The notes under the pieces: generated by a model
Databases searched by the model: none
The model's input: the letters and a program-made list of their open reading frames with translations, nothing else
Told to the model about the DNA's origin: nothing
Position numbers and translations under genes: made by a program
Assembly (NCBI GenBank): GCA_029931535.1
Contig: JAQPZY010001665.1
Coordinates: 2,253,501 to 2,317,500 of the forward strand
Length of the DNA: 64,000 nt
Source: Margaritifera margaritifera
Taxonomy: Eukaryota; Mollusca; Bivalvia; Unionida; Margaritiferidae
Direction: 5' to 3'
Shown: piece by piece, positions 45,380-55,689 of the stretch
Numbering within the stretch: position 1 is the first letter of the stretch
How the letters are laid out: every line of letters starts with the position of its first letter

Positions 45380-48060
45380 TATGTGATCTGCTTGTCTGCT
45401 TAAAATGAGACTGCAGCACGGGCTGGAGGTAGAGTGTTTATGAACCTTGGATTGAGCGACTAAAGATTATGTGTGACCAGTCTGCAGTGGCTGATACAAA
45501 TCCTGGTGGACGGTGAGGCAAGTATGTGTATACGTATGTGTGTGGCATAAATAAAAACCTTGTTTCCTTTTGATGAAAAATGTGTACATCTCTTGATATA
45601 TTATAATGTGCAAGCGGGATCACTAATGAGCGAATCAAACGTCTTCTGCTTGAGCCTGGCTTGAGGTCGATGTTGTTGCTATTTCCAAGGACCTCAAGAC
45701 AGCAGCCATTGTCAACTGAAGGGTCCTTAATATGCACAAATTCTACTTAAAATTGTCTTCTAATCACCTAATGACCACATATCACGAAGCTCCAATTTCA
45801 CACTTGCATGGGTTTTCTTGCTTCACATTTGTGTTACTCATCAGTCTTTCCAAGCCAAAGATTGGTACTTTACGCCATGCACCACCAAACATGACCCCAA
45901 AAATTAATACAAAGAATTATTACTACCTCAAATTACTAAACACTTATATTTTAGAATATCCCAAGAATGCCTTATTTTAAGAAATTAGGATGGTCCATTT
46001 ACAAAACTAATCCATGCTACCATAAAATCTCTTGAATACTGAACAAGACGACGTCTGATCCTAGAAATTAACTAATTGGTCGGTTTGAGAAATATCTTCC
46101 CAACACTGACTCCCCATAATCAACAAATAATCACTAAAATCTAACAAAGCTATAAATGGATACGTAAATACAAATAACACATACCCTAAGGTTTATTACA
46201 ATATATTCGCCAGAATGTGGATTGTGAAGACACATGTTGTGAATATGTTTGTATTTATTATCATGCAAACACTTTCATTGGCTTCATTATCTTGCACGAA
46301 TTGTTTTATTTGCATTTTGCATTCACTCAATGACCAGATGGTCCAAAGTCAAATAAAAATGCTACTGCTAACTCCTACTTCTCTTTGTCTAACTGTCAGA
46401 GTGGATATTGTCATATTAGAAAAGCTAGAAACAATAGGTGCAATTATGTAATGGTATAAATGTTACCCATGAAAAGATGTTCTAGCAGCCAATAGATCTA
46501 TGTCCTATGATGTCATGTATAGGAAATTGATCCAATACTTCATAAATATTGCAAAATATAAAAAGGTGATCCTAATACGGTAACTCTCATCAGTACAGAG
46601 AAAAACTTAAGAAAAAAAAAACTAATGATGAAATTCAAACTCAAAAGATGTAAAATACATGATCAGGTAAAACTGAAGTTTAGTCAGTTTTTCTTAAACT
46701 ACTTGGACCCGGTTCGATAAAAATATTTAATATAAGGCATCTCAAACAATAATCAGGATAATTATTGGTGAATAAAATTCTCATTTACATCCAATTGCTC
46801 AGTCGCAAAACTGTTGTCAATGGCCATTACTGTCTACCTACTCCAGCAACTCACCCCCCCCGCCCCCCCCCCCGCACCACCACCACCATGTTTACATCGA
46901 TGATGTCATTATGCAGTAGAGCTAAAATTCTCGAAAGATTTCATTGGGTGTGTTAGACTTTAAGTACTTAAACAGGTACAAACTATATCATCTAGATTCA
47001 ATCTTATTGAAATTTGGACAATGGTGTACATTTTGCTCCCATTCAGTTTAGTTAATTTTGAAATACTGTGTATACATACCGATATATTAATAAAAACAAC
47101 TGGTTAGTTATATATGACTTATCTATCACATACCTTGTCTTGGTAGTTTCAGGGTCCCATCTTGGACCAACTTACAAAAGTTGTTTGCTGCTGCTGTGGC
47201 CATGGTTTCGTTCTAATGGACTGTGGTTCAATGAGTATTGACTTCAAGTAAATGAGCTGGCAACCTAGCACAGTAATGCCTTGAGAACTGGGCTGCAGAA
47301 GATAGAAATCAAACTTCCAGCTAGTACATGACTACTATTCAATTTAAAAATTACTGCTGAGATATCAGCTTGCTTGTAAAAACAAATGTCTTAAAGGTCG
47401 TAAGTAAATATTTTTCACTGAGTACTTAAAAAATAAGTCTTGACTGTCTTTAGCTGCAAACAGGCACACTGTGTGCTATTGTTTTGCATGCAAATGGGGA
47501 AAAAGTTTTCAGCTAGCATTAGTAATGTAATAATATCTTTGACCTTGTATATAATTAATCCAGTGCAGAACTAGCTACTGAGAAGAAAATTAAAGATTGA
47601 GAAATTGAGAAGTACACGAGAGTATTAAACGTGGGTATCACGCACTTGTTTTTAGCTCACCCAGCTAAAGGTTAAAAAAGCATATGGTATGGACCTTTGT
47701 ATTGAATATGTTGGAATCCTGTGTGCCCTATATTCTCACAGTGGATTCATAAAACTGATGATCGATCCTATACCCGTCTAAAAAGAGGATCAGAAGCAAC
47801 AAAAATATTATTAACTAAGTGCTGCAGCGTTTACAGTTCTAAAGTTACCATTCACAGGTCTATGATAATAATATGATCATAATTATGAATTCCTTCGCCA
47901 GAGGTCATTCTCATGAACGGAATTTTTTTTTTCAATATGGGGGCTGCTTGTGGTACTCACTGTTTCCTCGAATCACAATGAGCGGTAAAACGAGCACATC
48001 TCTCCTGATAGTATTCATCTTACCATTGTTTTTTTAAGAAACGGCAGAGCTGCAGGACGT
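45380..48060. other. no gene recognised
   Basis: AT-rich. A poly(C)/ACC-rich patch occurs at 46854-46887. Short open frames carry no motif. Confidence 0.5.
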
Positions 48061-48068
48061 CATTCCCA

Positions 48069-48128
<60 letters not shown>
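48069..48128. repeat. compound (CT)n-(CA)n-(TA)n microsatellite
   Basis: CT run followed by ACACACACAC and then TATATATA. Confidence 0.95.
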
Positions 48129-48450
48129 AATAAGTCCAATTATAATGAATTGAATGGGTTTTCTGCCATGCTGCAATATCAATTGATATTAACGGCGGTC
48201 ATATGAAACTGGTCTGGAATATTTTACATCAGTAAATTCTGGGACTACTTTCGGTTTCCAGTACTGTTTGCAATGTAAACAAACACTGCAGGCACGGCAT
48301 AGTGAAACAACTGGGGATTTTTTTTTTTAATCGGAAATTCAGCAAATAAATAGAAATTACATCCATTTTTCACTTTTTCAAATATCCTTTCCTTCAACTG
48401 CATTGCATGCTATACACTTTTGGCTTTCATCTGCTACATCATCCATCAAT

Positions 48451-48827
48451 ATGGCAGCTTACGGTGATTTTTCACTGCAACTTTCTGCTGATTTTGAACA
48501 GTTATATGACAAAGAGTTTGAATAAATATTAGAGAAAGATTTAGATGGATTTGATGATATTGTCATGCATATTAAGAGCACTGAAAATTAAACAGAACAA
48601 CAGCAAACGACTGAATCCCCCGAGCAACACCCAATGACCTCCGTCACCCAAGCCATGCACAACAACAAAAATAATAGCGTGAGAACTAGGTCAGTCAAAT
48701 TTGAGGCTAATGCGGGGAAGGTCCCAAGATTCGAGAAATTATCTAAAGAGGAATTAAAAGCTATTGAAATAAACCAATACATTGAGGCCACCAAACGTTA
48801 CACAAAATGGGGCATTGGAGTTTTAAA
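48451..48827 (+). pseudogene. Crypton-like (DUF3504) first exon, two in-frame stops
   Basis: Starts MAAYGDFSLQLSADFEQLYD. TAA stops interrupt it at about 48523 and 48589. It then reads through to VPRFEKLSKEELKAIEINQY and IEATKRYTKWGIGVLN, followed by a candidate donor ATG-GTAAAT at about 48829. The Q-x-I-x-x-x-T-K-R-x-T-K-x-(A/G)-x-x-V-x pattern matches the N-terminal helical domain of DUF3504 tyrosine-recombinase-like proteins (ZMYM2/KIAA1958 relatives, of Crypton origin). A (GT)n microsatellite starts 30 bp later. It may be the 5' part of a copy like the one at 61.5 kb. Confidence 0.5.
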
Positions 48828-48856
48828 TGGTAAATTGTTTTTTGTTTTGTTTTTAA

Positions 48857-48858
<2 letters not shown>

Positions 48859-48887
<29 letters not shown>

Positions 48888-48888
48888 A
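48859..48888. repeat. (GT)n microsatellite
   Basis: GT dinucleotides directly after the Crypton-like exon. Confidence 0.95.
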
Positions 48889-49197
48889 TGGGTTGGTGTG
48901 AATCTGACCACTTCCACATTAAAAAACACACTATTATGAGAACTTCACTCAAAGATTGAATTAATTATTTTAATGCTAAAACTACAAGAAGAAGAAGAAG
49001 ATAAGCAGATTAATCACATGAAATATCTTGGATGGATAAATCGTGAACATTTAATATAGGACACTTTGTTGATATGACAATGTCATGATGCCCCCTCCAC
49101 CAATGCGACTCCATGCTATTGACAAATGTATATAATAATCCATATAGCTGATTCTTATCTTAAATTAAATTATTATTCTGATGTGTGGACATTCATT

Positions 49198-49664
49198 TAG
49201 GGATTGGACCACTAATTCATTTCCCATAGAACTTAATGTTAATATATTACAAAATAAAAATAAATTCTTCACTAGCTTGGCATACAAACCACACATGGAT
49301 CCATTCATTAAAGTTAGGGAAAAAAATATCAGCCTTAAAAAACAGGTGCTTCGCAGCATGTTTTCGAGTCTCGTGGTGCTATATAGGGGGATCCCTGGTG
49401 GTCTGCACCTAATATAACATAGCCTCGCACCAAGAGTACATATGCTATTTTGTCAGTAGGAAATTAAATATAGGATATCAAAATAAAAGTAAATATTTTT
49501 TGTCAGCTATAGTACATAGATTGAAGTTTGTGAAATTAATAATGGAACAAAATTGAACCCATTTATTACCCAATGGGCGCATCTCAAAAGATTTAGTACT
49601 CTATTTTTTATTCCCCGCCAGTAGACTGGTTCCCTGTAAAATAATTAGTGGTCCGATACCTATA
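49198..49664. mobile_element. 465-bp MITE with ~20-bp inverted ends
   Basis: Left end TAGGGATTGGACCACTAATT; the reverse complement of the right end is TAGGTATCGGACCACTAATT, a match at 18 of 20 positions. The first ~65 bp recurs at 52527-52594 inside a LINE relic (GGGATCGGACCACTAATTCA, then TTTCCAATAGAACTTAATGC). The interior has an open frame on + (residues like PIELNVNILQNKNKFFTSLA) whose origin I do not recognise. The superfamily is not assigned. Confidence 0.65.
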
Positions 49665-49669
49665 CCGAA

Positions 49670-50380
49670 CATATTTTTTTGTCATTTTTGTATATTGACA
49701 ACCTTATGCACCAAGTATGTACTATACTAACTTGGGTGATATTCTAAGTGCACTAAATGGTAATAATGAACACTTACGTAATGCCTAAAGATAATAAGAA
49801 TGAATGCTGTATTTCAAGAATGTTTACCATGTTCATATATTATAGATGTAGATAACTGAATAAATGCAGTGACTGTAATAGTTTGTCTCAAGTTTTTCTT
49901 TATTTCCTGTGTGTCTGCTATTCAGATATGCATGCATGAAATATCCACCTACAAGCATTATGTAATAAGAGGTATCAAATTACACAACCCCCTATTTTCA
50001 TCAATTTCTGGTATACAGATCATATTTTGTTTGCCTAAAATTTCCTTAATTGGAGATTTTGTTTTCTTGAATCATATATTAAGAAGTGTTTATGGCACCT
50101 GACATGTTTATTTTATTTTTCATCACTTGTGACATGAATAATTGATAAACGTAGAGGTCTGGAACCTGAGGCCAAATGCGAGTCTGGCCTGACTGTAAAC
50201 TGATACTAGCTTCCATTGATGTAAAGAAACAATATAAACTGTGCAGAATGTAGTTCTAACAGTGCTAAGTAGGTAATGAATTCACCTTTTGAAACTCAAA
50301 ACATAAACTACAGTTATTTTACTGTGTCAAAAATGTCAAAAGTACAGAGAAAAACAAAACGTCTTCATGCGAGAATTTAG
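49670..50380. other. no gene recognised
   Basis: AT-rich with no supportable motif. Confidence 0.5.
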
Positions 50381-50381
50381 T

Positions 50382-50637
50382 TTCACATCAGACCAGGAAA
50401 TAATATTATTCTTAACAAGGGTGTAACTAGTGAGAAAACTGTAGAGAGTGATGTCACAAAACCACTATATAAAAGACTTTCAGAGGAAAAGTACAATATT
50501 ATCACAAAAAGATCAAGTTCACACTTTGATATTGAGAAAGAGGAAGTTTCGGTGCAATACAAGTTCCAATTGCCAACTCAAACCAAAGATTTAGAGGCTG
50601 ATCTGCATGCCGGTGACTCCAAACAAAAGGGGTAAAT
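50382..50637 (+). pseudogene. candidate orphan exon, unrecognised protein
   Basis: An open frame of about 84 codons without an ATG, preceded by an acceptor-like TTTAG and ending at AAGGG-GTAAAT, a donor-like site just before a stop. It reads NIILNKGVTSEKTVESDVTK, then LYKRLSEEKYNIITKRSSSH and QYKFQLPTQTKDLEADLHAG. Codon-like composition and charged content look coding. Family unknown. It could belong with the transposase-like fragment 630 bp downstream. Confidence 0.3.
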
Positions 50638-50639
50638 AG

Positions 50640-51260
50640 AAATTCATCATTATTCAATGTTATAAACAATATTATCAATCAATTTGGTTTCCTATTTTTC
50701 ATTACATAATTCATGGAGGAAAGTAATGTAAAGAAAAAATGAAACAATGATTAACAGGTAAAATTTCATTGTAAAAAATGTATTAGACAAAATAAGTGAA
50801 CAAATACCATATATTCTGAGAGGCAGATCTCTTCGCATGATTCCTAACTGTAATATAATAAAACAAAAATAGCATTTGAGTATTAAAGTTCAGATTTTGT
50901 TACTATGAGATCTGTTAGCTCATTCTCAAAAAAAATGGACTAGGGGAGCTAACCTATCTAAGGAAACTAATACCTTGACACAGAGAGTTGTTAATAAGAA
51001 ATTAATGCATTTAAAAAGCACCAGGCAGCATAAATATGATAAATGTAAGATTCTATGTTCCAAAGAGGGTAATACATTCATAATTTTTATGTCAGGTCAG
51101 GTGAAAAGAGTACATACAGGCTGGTACAGATAAAAAAAATTGAAGAACTGTAGAATGCAGTGTTCACAGAACACAAGAGAACATATCCCATGTGTGATGG
51201 GAGCCTAGAATGGGAGACATCATTAAAAGTCTAATGCACTTACAAATCTGATGCCAGGAA
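50640..51260. other. no gene recognised
   Basis: No clear frame. The last ~30 bp (MPGRKQN-like reading) may belong to the fragment that follows. Confidence 0.4.
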
Positions 51261-51265
51261 GAAAA

Positions 51266-51663
51266 CAAAATTGAATGCGAAGCGATGAGAAACAATTTGC
51301 GATAGACCTGAGACAGTGTTGTCATGCAGAGCTTAATGCTGCCTTTCAGAAATACTGTGGTGACACTTCTGTGATAATGAGGGCCATGTCAAAAGCAGTA
51401 AATGCCATATAAAGTGCTCTGTTATCAGGGTGGTGATTCCCCTTTGCAAGACTAAATCATATGTTTGCACTGGTGAAAATGAAAACTGGGTAGATAAAAG
51501 CTCATAGTTGCCTGGCACATTTAGAATAGTAAATTCTACACATACCGAATCAAGTATACGAATGCTTGTTAACTACCGGCAGAGGAAAATGACATTTCAG
51601 AAGACATTTCTCAACACTAACACACAAATGTCTCAAAGTGTAAATATAGTAATTCAAAGAAGT
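51266..51663 (+). pseudogene. transposase-like fragment of an abundant invertebrate family (Kolobok-like suspected)
   Basis: Reads RQCCHAELNAAFQKYCGDTS, then MRAMSKAVNAI, then after shifts CKTKSYVCTGENENWVDKSS, LPGTFRIVNSTHT and NTNTQMSQSVNIVIQRSLP. The pattern C-H-A-E-(L/F)...Y-x-G-D, then C-x(3)-S-x-V-C-x-G-x(4)-N-W, then N-T-N/Q-x(3)-(E/Q)-x-V-N...S-L-P is one I recognise from a very abundant family in mollusc and cnidarian genomes. The superfamily assignment is tentative. Upstream DDE-bearing parts are missing. Confidence 0.5.
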
Positions 51664-52090
51664 TTACCTTGAAATGTAATATTCATGAGGAATGTCCATG
51701 CACAATGTCATAGCGCAGTACATTACAGCAACAATGGGCCTATGGAGTCTAAAGTGAAACTGTGCTGAGCTTCTGGATGCCACATAGCAGTAAACTCCAG
51801 TGTTGCTATGCAACTGAAAAGAAAACATTGAGAACATATTACTGATATGACATTTTACAACAAAAAGAAAGCATACAAACATAATAGATGTAAAAGAGAG
51901 CACTTGTATTCAGATTCAATGAGAAATATCAAGAGGAGATGAATTATGCAAAAGGCAGATTGTTATGTAATATTAGAAAGAAACCCAGAGCTAAATATGG
52001 CAAGAGTATAAAAGATCTACCTTGAATAAGATCCATTATATTAAACAGATGGGTTTGTGGCATTATATTCATAGTTCCTGGTCTTTACAG
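51664..52090. other. no gene recognised
   Basis: Spacer before the CT microsatellite; no supportable content. Confidence 0.5.
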
Positions 52091-52093
52091 TGA

Positions 52094-52103
52094 TCTCTCT
52101 CTC

Positions 52104-52159
<56 letters not shown>
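52094..52159. repeat. (CT)n microsatellite
   Basis: Long CT tract with one CCCT interruption at about 52110. Confidence 0.95.
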
Positions 52160-52162
<3 letters not shown>

Positions 52163-52519
52163 AGAATGAGATTTAAAAACTAAATGATCAATGTTCACAC
52201 ACATTTTTTCATGACACAGGGGACTAACATTAAGAGACTGATTGTTCACTAAGACATGTGTAATCCTTTTTTTATCATATATGAAAATCTGTATGTAGTT
52301 AAATAGGAAATAGTGCCATGAACCCATCTCAGTTTATGCTTCCCATAGCCAGATTACACAACCATGCTTTTTTTTCCATAATTCGTTACTTTTTCAATAG
52401 TATCTACTCTAAAGTACTCCAAAAATGATCCATTTTACTATAATTACTCTTAAATAAACCAATGATATTCAAACAGACGCCGAGATGCACGTGGTTGTCA
52501 TGGATGCACACACTACCCC
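52160..52519. other. no gene recognised
   Basis: No supportable content. Confidence 0.5.
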
Positions 52520-52526
52520 ATCCCTA

Positions 52527-52594
52527 TAGGGATCGGACCACTAATTCATTTCCAATAGAACTTAATGCTAATATATTACAAAATAAAAACAATG
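52527..52594. repeat. terminal fragment of the 49.2-kb MITE family
   Basis: About 65 bp nearly identical to 49199-49264, starting GGGATCGGACCACTAATTCA. It abuts the LINE RT relic at the GRN-T residue position, marking where the LINE sequence is cut off. Confidence 0.7.
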
Positions 52595-53074
52595 TAGTAT
52601 TCCTCCCCATAAAAAATGTATAATATTTGTCCATTATGTCGAACCTGTCATCGTTGAAATCTACAGTGTTTATGATATACCATATCTTGCTATACATATA
52701 GGTCTGTGCGACCTGTATTCTTTCTATTGTATTAAACACAGAAAGAGAGCGTATTTCTATACTGTTTTGTATTTTTTCAAGGACTTGTTTAAAATGAGTA
52801 TTCACTGAGTTTTTACCATATATGACTCCTAAGGCTTTGACTTGTTGATTTATAAGTTTCGGAGGGAGTCCGGGGTGGTCCCCCCTCCAATGCCCTATGA
52901 AAAGTATTTCTATCTTTGCCTGATTGACTTTGGAACCCGAGGCTTTTCCAAAGTCGTAGTAGTATTTTTCCAGGCGTTTAAAGGAAAAATCGTCGGCTAT
53001 AAAATTGGTACAGACATCTGCATGCTGAATCATTTTTAGTTCTTTTCCAAATTATGTATTTTTAAACCGTTTAT

Positions 53075-53292
53075 ATTATTATTATTAATTTTTGTACATA
53101 ATGTTATTATTATTATTAATTTTTGTACATAATGTTATTATTATTATTAATTTGTGTACATAATGTTATTATTATTAATAATTTTTGTACATACTGTTAT
53201 TATTATTATTATTAAATTTTGTACATACTGTTATTATTATTATTAAATTTTGTACATAATGTTATTATTATTATTAATTTTTGTACATACTG
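53075..53292. repeat. ~31-bp minisatellite, seven copies, inside the LINE RT
   Basis: The unit is (TTA)4-5-ATTTTTGTACATAATG. The TTGTACATA (or TGTGTACATA) core occurs seven times. It sits precisely between two RT blocks of the LINE relic, taking the place of the residues just before the active site. Confidence 0.9.
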
Positions 53293-53557
53293 TTTCAATC
53301 GCTATTACATATAGCAGCATTGACAGGGAACATCCCGTTCTTACTGATCTTTCAATGTTAAATTTTCCCGTTTTTGCTCCATTCACTTGTACTCTAGAAT
53401 TTTTGTTTTTATAAAATATGTTTATCCAATTGCAGAAGTTATTTCCAAAACCATATTTTTGGAGTATCGTATCTTTATAACTGTATTCAGTCCTGTCAAA
53501 GGCTTTCTCTTGATCATAGAATATAACGGCCTCTTTTTCCCCTCAAGTTTGTATTTA

Positions 53558-53773
53558 CCGTCTATACTCGCGTATGCTGGATACCAACTTCAAACTGCAT
53601 AGATCCAGATCTGCCGTCGCATAATGCACCGGCAGAGCTGGGTCTATGCAGTGTGTAAGGACTAATCAGTAGAACAAACAACATAGACCCTGATTTGCCT
53701 GCGCATTATGCGACGGCAGATCAGGGTCTAAGTTTTTTGCATTTGGATCTGGTTTATACGCGAGTGTATACGG
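53558..53773. mobile_element. 216-bp mariner-type MITE with TA target duplication
   Basis: The left end CCGTCTATACTCGCGTAT and the reverse complement of the right end CCGTATACACTCGCGTAT match at 16 of 18 positions, flanked by TA on both sides (53556-53557 and 53774-53775). An internal inverted pair (TAGATCCAGATCTGCCGTCG and CGACGGCAGATCAGGGTCTA) adds a second hairpin. It interrupts the LINE reverse transcriptase. Confidence 0.85.
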
Positions 53774-54019
53774 TAGTCTATGGCTGTTTGTATTGTCAAA
53801 ATATTGGTTTTTATATTTCTACCTTCTTCGCCGCAGCTTTGATTGACGTTTATTATTCTCCCCATACATTTCTTTATTCTGTTTGCTAGGATTTTGCTAA
53901 GTATCTTATAGTCTGTATTCAATGACAGTTTGCAAGATTCATGTGGATAATGTAAGAAGTTCAGCTTATAAGGAAAACAGGGACGGACAAACTGACGGAC
54001 ATCATGTATCAAGCAAAGA

Positions 54020-54680
54020 CAAAGCGACCAGTTGGTATTTTTATTTTCTCATTGGAAAATCAAATGATTATGCAATAATGAACATTGATATACTTCCTAT
54101 GTACATGTATTATGCATTCCTCCAGATTTTTAAATGCTAATTTGTACTCTTGTGGACCCCAGTATGTCAGACAAGTATTTGGAGGATTATTCATGCAGTT
54201 AAAATTTAAGTATACTTTGAATAAAGTAAAGTGATTTATTCTTTCTAAGTAGGGTAGTTAAAACTAGAATGAATATTACTAGCTCTTGACATTTTTCTTC
54301 CTAGTCCATTTCCTAGTCAAGTCGAAACAGGAATAAAATGACTTTTTTCTCGACTTTACGGTTCTCCCAAGAGATTTAGATTGAGATGCCTTGCTTTTTA
54401 CTTTTTTTTTTTCTTTTTTAAATAATAATATTAATAACGTAATCACAGAATGCAGAGGAAAGGTATGCACGTAAAAAACAGAATTATTATTTACAGATTG
54501 AATGTGTTAAGGCATTTAATCTTGTTTGAATCACAAAATTCTTTTGTCAAGTTCGATTATGTTATTGAAAGTTTGATATTTTACGGTTAGGCTTCAAGAC
54601 ATCAAACAGATTTTACTTAAAATTTGATAACATCTTATACCTTGGATAAATAATGTATGGCAGCGTTGTTTTCTGATTGC
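54020..54680. other. no gene recognised
   Basis: AT-rich; poly(T) near 54395-54420. No supportable content. Confidence 0.5.
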
Positions 54681-54681
54681 T

Positions 54682-54888
54682 TGAATTAAATTGAATTCAT
54701 TGGTGTTTAGCAGCACATCAGCACATGTTATGTTATTTCGCGCTGCGGCAATAATGGGCAATTCAAGTTAGTGTCTTGGTCAGAGACACACAACGGCCGT
54801 CCCGTCTTTGTCTGAGCAGGATTCGAACCCGCACTCTTCTGGTCGAGAGTCCGTTTAGCTAGCAAATGAGTCATCACGGATCCTCCTC
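54682..54888 (-). mobile_element. tRNA-derived SINE
   Basis: On the minus strand the head contains an A-box-like TAGCTAAACGGA (54851-54862) and a perfect B box GGTTCGAATCC (54819-54829), spaced as in a tRNA gene, preceded by GGATCCGTGATGACTCATTT. A body with CTCTGACCAAGACACTAACT, then TGAATTGCC, follows, and an AATTC/AATT-rich 3' tail at 54682-54700. The tRNA-like part cannot fold as an intact tRNA because the acceptor arm does not pair. RNA polymerase III promoter elements are intact by sequence. Confidence 0.75.
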
Positions 54889-54889
54889 A

Positions 54890-55540
54890 TTATTGCTATT
54901 TTGCAAAATAAAGGTGCCGTTTTAATACGCAATCTAGATAATACGAAATAATGTTCCCCGTTACCCAGAATTTCATACTAAATACCAAGTCATTTCAATT
55001 TCATTTCATACATTGACCCCATAGAAATTCACACATCTATGTTCACAGGGATATGAATGGTATTGGTCTTTTTAAAAAATACCATACCCAAAACATTTAC
55101 TTAGTTTTACAATCTTATATAAAGAACTAATACTTACAAAATTTCCATAAATTCCTTCAAAGGTTAGCTTCTCGAATTAACTGGAGTACTCCCTTCGATG
55201 TAAGACACTTGTCTCGTTTCCACAGACAGAATTTCGTTGTTTTAAACAAAACGACCAATCATTGTATAGAATTTTCCCAGGACATAGCAACGAGCTAAGT
55301 CATCCAAAGTCGACATAACCCAGCCAGATTTTAATCTTATCAGTGAGGGAATTTTAGTGCACACTTAAAGTGTTAACCCGGGAGATGTGTATCTTGTTCA
55401 AGAGGATTAGTCTTGTACACGAAAAGGCAGACAGGTAGACGATAGTGACAGACATACAAAATAAATTGCTGTGACGGAAAATTTCAAAGCTTGCATAAAT
55501 ATCGTGTTCTGATTAGCTCCGTGATTAACAGGAATTTACA
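54890..55540. other. no gene recognised
   Basis: No supportable content. Confidence 0.5.
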
Positions 55541-55541
55541 T

Positions 55542-55686
55542 TGTGACAGATGTATCATATGACGTTTGTACGGTGTGACAGAGGTATCATATGACGTGTG
55601 TACGTTGTGACAGACGTATCATATGACGTGTGTACACTGTGACAGAGTTATCATATGACGTGTGTACAGTGTGATAGAAGTATCAG
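55542..55686. repeat. 32-bp minisatellite, ~4.5 copies
   Basis: Unit TGTGACAGA-GTATCATATGACGT, then GTGTAC and two variable bases. Each copy contains CATATG (E-box form) overlapping TGACGT (CRE half-site form). Confidence 0.9.
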
Positions 55687-55689
55687 AGG

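Larger units (their letters stand above)
52588..53917 (-). pseudogene. LINE reverse transcriptase relic, multiply interrupted
   Basis: Reverse strand. It starts with LNTDYKILSKILANRIKKCM and NQSCGEEGRNIKTNILTIQT (53915-53780). It is broken by a MITE (53558-53773), then continues YDQEKAFDRTEYSYKDTIL, NNFCNWINIFYKNKNSRVQV and NIERSVRTGCSLSMLLYVIA (to about 53300). After the minisatellite it resumes at the active site, here HADVCTNF, where the canonical YADD has lost its second Asp. It ends with KASGSKVNQAKIEILFIG, VKALGVIYGKNSV and WYIINTVDFNDD. This looks like a Tx1/L1-like lineage but the clade is not certain. The 5' and 3' ends are missing. Confidence 0.78.

Noticed and set aside
45210..45419. 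Reverse-strand frame with a long Tyr-Ile repeat
   Set aside because: It is the translation of a TA microsatellite.
52085..52327. Reverse-strand frame ending in an Arg-Glu repeat
   Set aside because: It is the translation of a CT/GA microsatellite.
54785..54888. Functional tRNA gene on the minus strand
   Set aside because: The A and B boxes are present but the acceptor stem does not pair and the sequence continues into a SINE body and tail.
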